This document shows, piece by piece, positions 46,906 through 58,687 of a stretch of 64,000 nt of DNA. The notes beneath the pieces were generated by a model. It saw only the letters and a list, made by a program, of their open reading frames with translations. It did no database searches and was not told where the DNA came from. A program made the translations under genes and the position numbers. Source of the stretch: Loxodes magnus (taxonomy: Eukaryota > Ciliophora > Karyorelictea > Loxodida > Loxodidae); assembly GCA_946699065.1 (NCBI GenBank), contig CAMPDV010000306.1, forward strand, positions 124,001 to 188,000, in the 5' to 3' direction. Position 1 is the stretch's first letter, and every line of letters starts with the position of its first letter.

Positions 46906-47922
46906 ATGTTTATAAAAGCAATGAAGAATAATCTTAAGATTAGCAAAGCCAATGCTCAAGTAAATACATCATAGTAGTTATTAAATAAATTAATACAACC
47001 AAATTTAAATGATTTGCGAATAAATAAGCAAGCCTAGTTAATTAAAAAGGATTTTAGTATCTAACAATTAAAAAGTTATATTGATATTATTCTATAAAAA
47101 GGAAATAAGGCTATTAAAAAGTTTAATTTATAATTCAAGTTATTTATTCAGTTTTATCAAAAGTTAAAACATAACTAACTTCAGAGTTCATTAATATAGA
47201 CATTTTAATTTTTTCTACATACTTAAAAGTTTATAACTTAAATGATCACTCTTTTTGTTTATGTATTGAAATTGAAGTTTGAAAGAAAATATAAATTCGA
47301 ATAAAATTGAAGCAAAAGCTTTTGTGTTAATTTATTCGAAGCATAAAAATAATTATAACTGATTCTATCAACTTTATATACTTTAAGAACTTAAGTTATC
47401 TTAAATCGCTCAATCTCTGAGCATTTTTTCCTAAGGATAATTAATTTAAGGTACAATCTTTTAATTTCTTTATATATACAATTTCATTATTAATTAGTAA
47501 TTTCTCTTAAATTTGTTTGATTAAGTTATCTAAGTAAAAATTTAAAAGAATGTAAAATCTAGGAATAACTAATAAAAAATTTATGTTTATATTTTATTGG
47601 TCTTAAAATAATGAAGAATGGATAAAATATGAACACAATTGTATTTATAAATTCTAGTGGAACTTTTAAATAAATTTAAGATAAATTTAAATAAAAGATC
47701 AAGGTAAAAGTGATTAAGCATTAATTATCTATATAAGCTTTTTAAAAACTTTTAAATCATTTTTGCTTAAAGATGTATATCTCTAATTTATTTCTTAGGG
47801 AAATATCCCAAAATAGTAAACTGATTATTTATATAAACTTATGCTTAGCTAAATAAATAAACTAGTTATTCATTAATTTTTTAATTTTGATGCTATATAA
47901 ATAATAAAAGCTTTAGCTTTGA
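46906..47922 (+). CDS. hypothetical protein, 338 aa
   Basis: ATG 46906 (MFIKAMKNNLKISKANAQV) to TGA 47920-47922 is exactly 339 codons with two internal TGA codons (EQNWSKS, FVWLSY). Helical stretches such as DLRINKQAQLIKKDFSIQQL are present. It is divergent from the long minus-strand locus, about 300 bp from its likely start. No domain is recognised. Confidence 0.45.
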
Positions 47923-48571
47923 TTCTAGTTTATTTATATAATTTTTTAATTTTAAGCATTATAAATAGCTTTACTTAACGTTTTCATATAATAATGATGT
48001 AAAAAGAAAATAAATAGCTATAATTATTATAAATAAAGCTTAGGAACTAAAATATATTACTATATTATTTAATTTCGTATATACAATAATTTAAAACTTA
48101 CTAAACTAAAAGCTTTCATTGGAATAAATTTTATTTAGTTACTCTTTTTAATTTTTTAATTTAGGGGAACTAAGTTATTAACAACTTTTTCATTACTCTA
48201 CTCCTACTTTTTATTTGAAGGTTATTTTAAAATTTATAAAGCTTATTTATTACAATTCATCGATGTGAATTTAAATATATTATAAAAAATTAGGGTTGTA
48301 GAACGACTGAAATAGAGAACACTTGATTGAATCCAAAATTTAATTTATAGTTATGATAACTATCCTATTATTTAAGATAAAGCTTTATTAAAATTTCGTA
48401 ATTTAGAAATTTTAAAAGGTAATTTCTTATATCATTTCTTTATTTATAGAAACATATATAGTTAATATTTTATTATTTTAAAGTTTTTCCAAAATCAAAG
48501 GCTAAATTTAATAAAAAGTCCATATAATTTAATTTTTTCAGGTATTTTTTAGATTTTATCAATATAAATAC
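47923..48571. other. AT-rich spacer
   Basis: No tRNA or repeat. A reading around 48270-48400 looks mildly protein-like but has no start or stop I can support. Confidence 0.3.
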
Positions 48572-49090
48572 ATGAACTGCAAGGAATTCCAGTGTAAGAT
48601 GAAGACTGTTAGTTCTGTTTCTTTTAATTTTGCTTGCCGTAAAAAGATAAGATAAGGCTTTCTATCGGCCTTATATTTTTGAAGTCGCTATCCTTATTTA
48701 ATATCTGACTTACTTAGAAAATACCAAGTCTTAATCTATCATTTAAACAGCTCTATCATTTAGTAAAAGAAGATTAAAAATAAAAATCCATAGTTGATTA
48801 TATTTTTTGCTAATAGTTCTGGAGAAGATAAAGACTAAAAGTTATTAAAGCAATAATAGATTTAACTTTAGCAAGAAAAGTTTTAAATGTTAAGTTATTA
48901 ATTATTACTATTTCAAATAAATTTATCATCTAATTAACTATTTTCATCTCACGATAAACATACGAGAATTATTTTCATCAGCATTCACTAATCTTTTATT
49001 TATACTAACATTTTGACAATTTTTTAAAATTCCTTATTATATTTCTTAGTAATCTTATATTAAATTCATTACCTTTTTTAAATAATTTTT
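48572..49090 (+). CDS. hypothetical protein, 3' end unclear
   Basis: ATG 48572 opens MNCKEFQCKMKTVSSVSF, then FLSALYFWSRYPYLISDLL and LIIFFANSSGEDKDQKLL. The local base composition is richer in G and C than the surroundings, as in other genes here. No TGA occurs before the next gene at 49104; an intron or a different stop is possible. Confidence 0.4.
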
Positions 49091-49103
49091 AAACTAAAGT
49101 TAG

Positions 49104-50266
49104 ATGATGGATAAAAATTAAGAAGTCTCAGAGCATTATGAAAGCAATCTTAAGAAAATTCAAATGTAAGAATAAGAAATTAGGATACAGATAAAAAGCT
49201 TGATGGAGCAGATAAAATTAGAAATTGATAAGGGAGAAGAATACTTTTACTAATAGTTATAGTTATTGGTACAATAACCAAAAAAGAAATTACAAACCTT
49301 CACCTTAAGCTTAAACTAATGAATTTCTAATTTAAAGAGCATTTAAAAAGAAATTGAGGAAAAAAATTAAAACACATATTATGAACTGATAGAGTTCAAG
49401 AAAGATTGAGAAGAAGTATAGAAAATACCTACTAAGTCTTAGTTTTAATTTTAGATTCGTCATTAAATAGAGCAATCATCTGCATAACTAATAAGTGAGA
49501 GACTTAAAAGCATTATTTTTCTTGATATATAGGATTAATAAATATAACTAGTTAATAGTAAAGTAACTACTAAAGATAGTCAGAGCAACAAGGATATGTT
49601 CAGAACATTAAAGTATACTAATTGGATTAAAATCCATTTAGTTAAGTATAAAATTAGTAAAATCGAAACATCAACCAGATTCAAAATGATAAATATCCTG
49701 GGCAATAAACACTTTATAAAGCTATAAAATAACTCTATAATCCTTCAAATAACTTAAATAATGAGAAAATTTATTATATCTAGCACTAAAAAAATCTATA
49801 TCAAGTAAATTAAATAGCTAACAATGGCAAAAATAGATTGGATAAGCCTTCTAATAAAATTAAAAAGATAATTAGTTTGGAGTAATTAATATGACTTAGA
49901 GAATCTAGCCTAATTAGTTAAACTAAAAATAGAAGACAAAGGAAATAGTTAGCAAAGTGATTTTTCTCTCTAGAATAATTAAGTTCCAATATAATTAAAA
50001 AATTGTCCTTATCATAAAAATAGTTGCTTTTAAACATGCATGACGCGCAATTAATAAATTTGCTAATAGTGTGCTCAACTAAAGTGTTAAGGTAATTAGA
50101 TATAAAATATAATAAATCAGTTGAAGCCTATAAAGAAGAGGCAAAATAGATCTTAAAGGATGGAAAAATCTATTAAATATTGAGGAAAAATAAGGAAGTG
50201 AATGACTAAGTCTAAGCAAATTATAAAAAAGAGAAAAAAAGAGAAAAATTCAGTTTATAGCTTTGA
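49104..50266 (+). CDS. coiled-coil protein with C-terminal B-box-like zinc finger, 366 aa, three tiny introns
   Basis: ATG 49104 (MMDKNQEVSEHYESNLKK) leads into a long coiled coil (EQEIRIQIKSLMEQIKLEID). Introns at 49563-49579 (17 nt), 49917-49932 (16 nt) and 50092-50120 (29 nt) restore one frame of exactly 367 codons to TGA 50264-50266. The C-terminal part holds a B-box-like cluster: CPYHKNSCFQTC, ICQQC and LKC, followed by EAYKEEAKQILKDGKIYQIL. B-boxes mediate oligomerisation in TRIM proteins, where they normally lie before the coiled coil; here it comes after. The stop overlaps the 3' end of the minus-strand gene by 17 bases. Confidence 0.75.
49563..49579 (+). other. 17-nt intron
   Basis: GTAACTACTAAAGATAG, phase 0. 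It joins VNSK to SEQQGYVQNIK. Confidence 0.7.
49917..49932 (+). other. 16-nt intron
   Basis: GTTAAACTAAAAATAG. It joins RESSLI to KDKGNSQQSDF and returns the frame to that of the zinc finger. Confidence 0.65.
50092..50120 (+). other. 29-nt intron
   Basis: GTAATTAGAT...AAATCAG. It joins AQLKCQ to VEAYKEEAKQ; afterwards the frame ends at TGA 50264. Confidence 0.65.
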
Positions 50267-51065
50267 AAAGAGCTCCACAGATAACTTCTATTTGTTCCTG
50301 CTCTCTCCTAAGATAAAGGATGTTGTATGACTTCATTAGTTCAACTTCCTTGTCTCCCTTTCAAAAAATAATTTTCCGTTTAGTTTCTTCTCCAATTGTT
50401 ATTCTCCTCGTTGAATCTTGAGTTATAGAATTTCTTTCTGTAAATTTGTCCTGTCCTTGTTGGTCAGAAGCAGAAGAGTTCTTCTAATATTTGTTTCTTA
50501 TTAATTCTTTCAATTTCTGCCTTCTTTCAACATTTTCTTCAGCAGTGAATCTTCTAGCATAAGTATCACCGGATCTTTCTACGATAGGAACAATCTTATT
50601 TTTCTCTTATTAATATTCCGTTTCGATTTCCATTGGAATACTTGATTATATTTGTTATTATTCTTATTTTTTCTAAAGTTATTTTATTTCGTATTAAAGT
50701 TTAGAAAATTGGAATTAAAACATTTTAGGAATTTCATTAAATTTATTATCAACTTATTCCAATTTAATTTCTATTTACGATTCGAATTTATCGATTGCTT
50801 CTTTTAATGATGGAAATTAATGATCTAGTGATCAAATCAATTTTCCGTACATTTTTTCTAGTTTTTCTATCCTTTTTCTTTGTTATTTTAATTCGAATTA
50901 TATATTAGTAATTCGTTGTTACACAGACCATGCAAAAGCTTCCTTAGATTCTATTTCTTAATATTATTGATGCTCTTATTCATTTATGTTAGATTATTAT
51001 TCTTGCTTTTTTGCAAAAGAGCCAAGAGAGGATTATTTCTTAGGTGCCTTTTTATTATAATAAAA
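50250..51065 (-). CDS. coiled-coil protein, possibly retroelement-derived, about 270 aa
   Basis: One minus-strand frame runs from about 51065 (KKAPKKQSSLGSFAKK) through a coiled coil (RKRIEKLEKMYGKL, LKEAIDKFESQIEIKLEQV), the motif PMEIETEYQQ, then ERSGDTYARRFTAEENVERR and DKEVELMKSYNILYLRREQ to TGA at 50250. No start ATG is visible next to KKAPKK. The basic start, coiled coil and MEIE motif recall the ORF of the family A retroelements at 30365 and 53981, but no zinc knuckle is present. It may be a domesticated or diverged relative. Base composition is richer in G and C than neighbours. Confidence 0.5.
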
Positions 51066-51099
51066 AGAAAATGAAATTAAAGATTCTACTTAAGTTAAA

Positions 51100-52190
51100 G
51101 CTGACTTAGATTTAATAGAGCATTGTTAATACTTTTAACTAAGCTTTTTAAACGATATATTAGTAAATAAAAAAAGAAGGAAAAGTGGGAAATTTCAATT
51201 AATAAGTTAAAGAATCATGGCCAGCAACTATAGCAGCTGTATAGTTAATGTCTTTAAATTAAAAATGAGTAGAATTTGCAAAAGATTATAGACTTTAAAA
51301 AAGAAAGGTTAGAAGTCTAAAATCTTAAAATAAATCCTGAATCTTAGCTAGAAATAAAACTCTAGATAAAATAAAATAAATTAAGTCAAATTAATTAGTG
51401 TATTTAGGATAGTTTTGCAATCAAGTTTTAGGAATTAAAGGTTAAAGTAATGATATTTCTTCAAATACTAATAATCCTTTTATCAATGCTTATGGTGCTT
51501 ATAACTAAGCTAATGAAAACATTAATTAATAATACATTTAGAAATAAAACTTAACAGAATAGCAAATTCAGCAAATTAAACTAATATTTAAATTATTAAC
51601 TAACTAAAAGATCCACAAGCTCCACAAATTCCACTGAATATGTAAGAATTATTCTAATTTCATTTACTTTAAACGACTTAGACGAAGTTGTTAACTAGTT
51701 TTTATAGTTAAATTGATGAACAAAAAATCAATAAAATATAGCAATTGTTGGATTATCTGGCCTAAAAATGAATTTTTGAAAGAACTGCTAGAAATATTCT
51801 ATGTCTTGAAATGAAAAGCACATTTGAAAGAGACTAACTGATTGAATATTTATTGAATAAGCAGTAAACATTAATTTAAAATAACTAGTAAATTTAAATT
51901 AAATAATTGTTACACGAATAAAAGTCTAAAAGAAGAATAAAATGTTACGTGTGCAATAAATATCACCAATGAAAATACTGTTACTACAAGCGAAATTTAA
52001 AGAAAGAATTATTGTGGATATTTTTAAAAAACTATTTAGGATATATCCAACATAAAGCGGAAAAATTTATAGAAAAAAATTCTTTAATTTAAATCTTAAT
52101 CCTTGGAGAAATAATTGGAAAAGCTACATGCAGGATTAAAACTATTCAGAATATTAAAGGATGGTGCACTGATGAAGTGATACAAGGGAT
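51100..52190 (+). mobile_element. retroelement fragment related to family B
   Basis: The part around 51880-52170 matches the knuckle region of the elements at 2346-3230 and 60225-61085, including the zinc knuckle CYVCNKYHQWKYC (W as TGA) and the stretch QHKAEKFIEKNSL. The upstream part (NPFINAYGAYNQANENI) differs from them, so this is either a separate subfamily or a recombined copy. The characteristic 3' end and TTTTAAC tail are missing. It appears broken in a few places. Confidence 0.55.
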
Positions 52191-52229
52191 CTTTTGCATT
52201 TGTTCTAAGTAGGAAAAAAACTGTTCCAA

Positions 52230-53242
52230 TAATTGTTAAATCTTAAAATAAATTACCTGAACCTTTTTGTGTGATTGATTTAGATTAAAATATTTATAAC
52301 TTAAGAATCTCTTAGATTTTTGCAGCCTTTTCTAAATTTATACTAATTGACATGTTCCTACCTTATCTGAATATTCTTATAGTTAACTGATCACCTGTTT
52401 ATATTTTCTAGCAATATACTTGAAAACATAACTTCTCTCTAAGTTAAATCTTTTAGTTTTATATGTTTTTTCGAGTAAAACTTCAGATATCTTTTAATAG
52501 ATAACTCCCAAGCCTGATTAAAATATTTAAAATTTAATCTTTTATTGTCAGCAATATTTTCTAATTTTATTTATCAAGAGTCAGTAATCAAAACTTCTTA
52601 GTGCTAACGTACATAATTTTAACGTAAGTTTAAACTTGAATGTTAAGAATCCAATTTCGTTTTCTCTAATCTTTAAATGTTTAATAAAGCTACTAACTAT
52701 TCAATATTTATTAAAGGGAAATCTCTTTTTTATACTAAATAAATAATCCAGATGTTTCTAAAGCTTATTTAAGAAACTAAAGGGCTTTTTCTTCATATTT
52801 GTTAGTGATTATTTCCAGTCGGTAAATAATCTAAAGTAATCATACTAACTATTTCAACCTTTCAATTCTCTCCACTATCACCTCAAATCCCATGAATCTG
52901 CTTTTCTTAATTCTTCAGAATTTCCAAAGAAGATTACAAATTTTACTTAAACTTATCCTTTTTCCAGTCAAGCATTACTATCTCTATATCTAATACTTTA
53001 TCATACTTTCTCTATTTTATTAATTAGAGCTGTACTTAGTATATTATCTTAAAACGTCCAAGATTACTTATGAGGAATTAAGAACACTTGAAGTCGAGCT
53101 TGTTAAGTGGAAAGATTTTCTTATCTAATTTCTCTTTATAGAAGACTCAACTTTCATCTCTTCCTCATTTTCTAAATATTTACTAGTCTTTAATTTTTGC
53201 TATAGATTAGTGCTTCTTTAGTTGTAGTTGAATATTATCCAT
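52230..53242 (-). CDS. hypothetical protein, about 335 aa
   Basis: ATG 53242 opens MDNIQLQLKKHQSIAKIKDQ in one long minus-strand frame. Well-formed stretches include FYKEKLDKKIFPLNKLDF, ENWKVEIVSMITLDYLPTGN and FNQAWELSIKRYLKFYSKK. Several tryptophans are TGA. No TGA stop is found before the retroelement fragment at 51100-52190, so the 3' end may have been lost or altered by that insertion. No family is recognised. Confidence 0.5.
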
Positions 53243-53966
53243 TTTATTTGGCTTTTAAATTTTAAAATTAACTCAAATTAAAAAAGTTATTAAGCTAGAT
53301 TACTTCTTAAGTGAATTAATGGTGTAATATTAAAGTTAAGGTGATTTAGTTATATTACTATATTTAATTCGAAGCAAGATTATTAAATTAAAGGAAAACT
53401 TTATTTCTTTAGAAATAATAACCACCACTCTAGGTTTAATCTTCTAAGTTTTCTTTTTGCTATTCTAAGCTTATAAATCTTGCTTAATTGTATTTTAATT
53501 ATTATTTATGTAAACTACTTAAATAATCAAGTTTTAACTTGTAGATTCTATTATTCAATCTTATATCCAAAGTTAAGATGCTATTTAAATACTTGAGGTA
53601 ATAAATTTACCAATGCTTGTTATATTACTATTAGCACTATAATTCTTTTAATCCTTTATTCTAACTGTGTATCAAGCACAGTAGCTTGTATACTTTCTTT
53701 TAAAATCTTTTGTATCTTTCTAATATTTTAAGATAATTTTCAGCTAATGTAGTTCATTCAATTATTTAAAGGGAAATCATTGCTTAATAAGTAAAATAAA
53801 TGGAATGGTAATAAAATATATAGTAATAATAGTAGTATAAGATATCTATTGATTTAAATTAATTTAAGAAAGGAATATTTAATTTATTAGTTACTTTTAA
53901 AATACTAAGCTTCTTAATATTAGTTATTTAATCTTAGTTAAATTACTTATATAAACTTACTAATGC
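53243..53966. other. AT-rich spacer
   Basis: Contains the likely promoter region of the minus-strand gene at 52230-53242 and the left flank of the retroelement. No other feature is seen. Confidence 0.35.
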
Positions 53967-54832
53967 TATTATTTGTCAATATAAAAAAAAATGGATTAAT
54001 CTCTTCGACTCTCAAAAAATTAACTTAGAAACCTAAAGAGAAAAGCGGCAAAAGAAATTTAGAAAAAATAATAACAATAGGAGGAGTCAAGCTCTTCTTC
54101 AGAAGGTAAAGTTATGGTAGGATAAATAGAGATAAGTTAACCTAAAAACGAAACTAATCAAAAACTTTAAATTTAATTAGACCAAATGTAAAAAGTAATC
54201 TCAAATTATGAAGAAACAACTTACAACTTAGGCGAAAAAATACGGGAACTAATGAGTAACATAGAAGATTAGAACAACGAATTACTAATACTTAGAAGAT
54301 AACTTATTTGTAGCAAATTAATAACGGAAGAATAACTCTGAACTTAATCATAATAAAATTTTAAATACGACACAAAAATGGAAATAGAAAAAATACCAAT
54401 AGAATTAAAAAAAGAATTGAATCCAGAAAAAGAAATGATTGCTACAAGTTTCATTAAAAGATTAGAAAATATAGAAAATAAATTATCATAAAAAAGAACG
54501 AAATAAAGACAATAATATAAACTTTGTTGATGTTGCAAATCAAATCAACATATTTTAAAAAAATGTTGATAATGAAAGAAAATAAACGAATAAGAGCAGA
54601 AAAGAACATGGAGACAACTCAATAAACTATGAATAACTCCAACAGGGATCTACAAATAAAAGCTTTTTGCAAGACCACTTGAACGGTTACAGTGGTAACC
54701 TTCCACTTAATAAAAAGGTCGTGGATCACACCCACGTTAAAAAAACTGTCCGCAGGAACTGGTTGCAATTCCAGAGAATGCAAAACTCTAATAACTTTAA
54801 GTATATTATTATTATTATTATTATTTGTCAAT
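53967..54832 (+). mobile_element. ORF1-only retroelement, family A, looks whole
   Basis: Includes flanking target-site copies (TATTATTTGTCAAT at 53967-53980 and 54819-54832; part of the second overlaps the tail). The ATG at 53991 lies 10 nt inside the element. The ORF is open to the end: MDQSLRLSKNQLRNLKRK, a polyserine patch (EESSSSSEGK), a coiled coil (YEETTYNLGEKIRELM), KMEIEKIPIELKKEL, and a zinc knuckle CWCCKSNQHILKKC with TGA as W. The 3' end contains inverted-repeat-prone GC-rich sequence (GGTCGTGGATCACACC) and an (ATT)n tail. No polymerase is encoded. It is the best-preserved copy in the window. Confidence 0.8.
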
Positions 54833-55049
54833 TTAATTTTATTATTAGTTTCCTTTATTTAGTTTATAATACTTTATTATCTTAGCTATAGACATTTCCT
54901 TATAATTAAATGCGTTTAATAGTAATAGATTAGTTAGTGCTTCTTTTATCTATTATTTATAAAGTTTATATTTTAAAGAAGGCTAAGAATAATTGTTTAA
55001 ATATAGTTAACTAAAAGATTTATGTTCTGGCATTTATCTTTTTTACATT

Positions 55050-56850
55050 TCTTCAGCTTTTTGCAAAATTCAAAGGTTAGTTTTATAATCTCCTAATTTA
55101 GCTTAAGATATCTTAAATAATTTTGTGAAACAATTGTTTAAAATTCCTCAGTCCCTTTCTATCAGAACATGCTAACAAATATTTACTAGACAAAATAAAA
55201 ATTGGCTTTCTAGATTGATTTTTATTTTTAGATAATTTTATTTGAGTCTTATTTCCTAAATTTTTCTTATTCTCTACACTAAAAATCTTTCTCTAAATTC
55301 TATTTTTCACTTCCCATTTATTGAACTGAAGGCTGTAGCTCATTCTATGATCTTAAATTATCATATTTTATCTATTTTTTGTCACTTTTGTAATTATTTA
55401 ATGAGGCATTCTTTATCTTTATGAAGATTTTTCTGTATCCTCAAATTAGAAATTCAAATTGATTATAATATTTCCTATTTGTTTCTTTTATATCTCTTAG
55501 TTTTACTTTTAGAAGGTATTTTATAGTGTTTTACACATATTCTGCTCACTTAATCCTTTTTCACTTTTAAATAAAAATAATTTCCAATAGCTTCATTAAA
55601 TCCTAAAGTCTTATGATTTTATTTTGTAATATTTAGTATCTTCTGATTGTTTTATGACTTAAGCTTTCTTATTTGTAAATTATCATAATCATTCTTATTT
55701 ATTTTGCTAAGTCACATGTTCTAATTTTGGAATAGTTTCTCAGTTAGTTTAGATAAAGATAAGATTTAAGTGAAGTTAAGAAGGTGTTTCAAACTTTTAT
55801 TGTTTCCAGCTTATTCGTGTATTTCTTTAATTCAAATGAAATAGGAAACTTTCTTTATTTTAATTAAGATTTCTATTAAATTAAAGATATACAATTAATG
55901 TAATAATTAATAGAAGTACTTTTAGTTAAGAAGTCTTCTTCTAATTATTATTTTCTTTATTCTTAAAATTATATTTACTCTCTTTATCTAAATTTTAGTC
56001 TTATTATTATTTTAATAAACCCCTTTTTTTAAATAAGATGATACTATGATTTGCTCTAATGCTTTATAAATAAAGAGTAAAACTTAAATATTATTAAAGA
56101 TAATCAAGCAAGCTAATGTTCTTATTCTAAACAATTTAATGAATGTTAAAGGTATTAGATAAATCAAGTTCATTTGAAGGCTTATAATATTATTTCATAT
56201 CTATAACTTGTTCTTTAACTCTTCCTTTTTCCATTTTTTTCCCTTTTAGTTATTTTTGCTTTTTAGAGTTCTTGATGTCGCAGCAAATGGGTATTTGATT
56301 TCTATAAAATCATTGAATTTAAATTAAAATTTTCAGCTGATCTCTTTAATCTACTTCTATGCTTTTGAACATCTTCTTTGGAATCTTCTTTTCTACTTTA
56401 AAATTGTCTCTTTAAATTAAGTCCAGATATTTTAAGGCTCGATATCCCAGCATGGTACCATATAAGAATTTTCAGTATAGTTTGAATTTTATTCCTCTAA
56501 GTTGTATTTCCTTAGGTTATAAATGTACATATTAATGATATTATAGTTCTCTTGTCTTAGTCTTCACTTGTCACTTCTAATGTTTATATTATTCTATCTA
56601 AGAATTAAATCTCTTCCTCAATCTTGTAAGTTAACTACTCACAACTTGCTTATGAATAGCATAATAAAAATAGAAGATTTACTGATTTTATAACTCTCTT
56701 ATAATGACATTTAGTCTCTAAGCTAATATAATCGCTTAGTAAGTTTTATTAGAAGATAATTATATTTTTCGCTTTAATAAGCTAAGGTTTAACTCTTTTC
56801 CTTTTTAAATAATTTTAATTAGAAAATTAAAAAATGTAAGTGTCTATTTA
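55050..56850 (-). CDS. hypothetical protein locus, about 550-600 aa
   Basis: Minus-strand blocks: a Cys-containing start (LETKCHYKRVIKSVNLLF, ASCEQLTYKIEEEIQFL) near 56750-56600, then after a frame change LYGTMLGYRALKYLDLIQ, KIPKKMFKSIEVDQRD and QIPICCDIKNSKKQK near 56450-56270. Next come YYKPSNELDLSNTFNIHQIV, a lysine/asparagine-rich middle, and a C-terminus (LRNFKQLFHKIIQDIL, ending LNFAKS at a TGA near 55060). No domain is firm. One frame change is unresolved (tiny intron or indel). Confidence 0.45.
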
Positions 56851-56959
56851 TTAAAAATAGCTTAAGAAAAGAGTTCATAAGTAACCTTCATTAGAGTGAA
56901 ATCTTAAATTATTAAAAATTTAATTAATAATTTAAGCTTTTTAAGTAAACAGAACTTAG

Positions 56960-57640
56960 ATGATTGAAGACTCCATTTATAAACAAAATTGGCCTGTATA
57001 TTTATTCTTATAACTAAACAGTTATATAGAAATATCTCATTGGAGGAGAAGAAAAATTTATAAAAGATGGAACTGCATAAAAAGAGTAAAAGTATGAAAG
57101 GCGATCTATATAGCAGAAGGCTTAATAATAAAAGAGTAAGTATTTGTAAACTTAGAAAAATTAGAAGCATAAAGCTAATTAAAATCTTAATTGTTAAGAT
57201 ATTAAGACTAATTAGTTCATCAATTGAAGAAAGTTTTAAATAAAGAGAGTAAAATTTATAATAAATTGAGGGAAGATGAAATATTAAAAAATTTAAGAAA
57301 ATAACCTAGTACCTATAGGTACTAAAAGATAATAGCCTGCTTTTATTAAGTAGTCTTCATTGATCCACAAATATTAATATCCTAAGATCTATTCTTAGAT
57401 ATTGTATTTATCAGCTGTTGGAATGTTTTTAATGCAAAATTTATAAAGTTAAGAAATAGAAGAGCTATGAAAATTTACATATCAGAATGAAAAAAACTTA
57501 GAAATAAAGAAATTCATGATTAGCTTTTTATGAATAAATAAAGGCAACAAATTAAATCAAAATTTAGGTTTGAAAAAGCGCTAAAGGCTTAAATAAGCTA
57601 AAGAAACACACTCAAAATTGTCTTAACTTCTCTAGAAGTT
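56960..57640 (+). CDS. hypothetical helical protein
   Basis: ATG 56960 opens MIEDSIYKQNWPVYLFLQ. One frame then carries NLEKLEAQSQLKSQLLRY, VLNKESKIYNKLREDEIL and KNLRKQPSTYRYQKII to about 57640 (KALKAQISQRNTLKIV). Only two TGA codons read as W occur. No TGA stop is placed, and the 3' end meets the convergent minus-strand locus. Confidence 0.4.
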
Positions 57641-58200
57641 CCAATTAAAGATCTAATTCTTGTTCTTTTATGCTTTATGCGAATTTCTACAGCGATATAA
57701 TGAATGTAGTTCTACTCATTTTAAATTCGTATTACCTTCTTATTTTTTATTTTAGACTTTTTCTAGCTTTCTCTTCATAATTTTGTTAATATTCAGCATG
57801 CTTTAAATTTTTTTCTTATCTACCACAGATATCTAGTAGAAAAATTAAAAAGAGTAGCTTTATCAATAGATTTATTCCTTCTTTTAATTCTATAGCATCC
57901 TATTTCTTCTAAATTATTCATTTCGTTAAGGTTGTTCTTCTCATGTAATCTTTTAATTTTATTTTGATTATCTTTCCTAAAATTTAAAAATTGATTAGCT
58001 ATTTCATATAATTTTTCAATTTTCGAAGGTAATTTTCATTAGAATTATAATCTCGAATTCCAGCTTTAACTTAAAAATTTTTACTTAGTCAAAGTTTTTC
58101 TAGGTGTAATTTATTTTAAAGAAATTCTTATTTTATTAGATTATAGATTATAGATTTTCATTGAGTTTTTAATCATATTATTCCTGTTAGCTAATCTTGA
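57640..58200 (-). CDS. hypothetical coiled-coil ORF
   Basis: Minus-strand reading IEKLYEIANQFLNFRKDN, IKRLHEKNNLNEMNNLEEIG and RNKSIDKATLFNFSTRYL, then after a one-base shift at an A-run EKNLKHAEYQQNYEEKARKS. It is helical and charged. The start is unknown and the 3' end overlaps the plus-strand ORF. Confidence 0.35.
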
Positions 58201-58687
58201 ATAATGTTTAACTAGCTTCAATTTTATTGTTTAGCAACAACACCTAGCATTATTAAGAATGCTATCCTTATCTTTATCTATTAAAATATTTTATAGTAAA
58301 ATTAATTCTTAGTCTTAAATCTTAAGGACTCGTAAAGTAAGTTAAAGCTAAAGGCTTAATACTAACTGAGATAGTTAATTTTAAATAAACTAGTAATTTT
58401 TAAAGGTTTAATTTATAGTTATTATATAAGCTAGCCTGTTTACCTTAATTATAAAAATGATTATATCTGTATGTTATTTAGATATATAATTCTACTATTA
58501 TCGAAAACTTATTTCTAGTTATTAAGAATTAAACTTCTTTCGCTTATTTATTCAATTTTATGTTTTAGAAATTAGTGAAAAGAATATTAAATAGTTATCA
58601 TTTTCCTTATTTAATTAGTAAAAAGCTTATTTAGTTTTTTCTAGTTTTTAATGTATTATTAGGTTTCTTCTTTAGATTTTCTTTTTT

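Noticed and set aside
54667-54885. Standalone 72-residue plus-strand ORF beginning MQDHLNGYSG
   Set aside because: It is a different frame of the 3' end of the retroelement at 53967-54832 and runs through its ATT tail.
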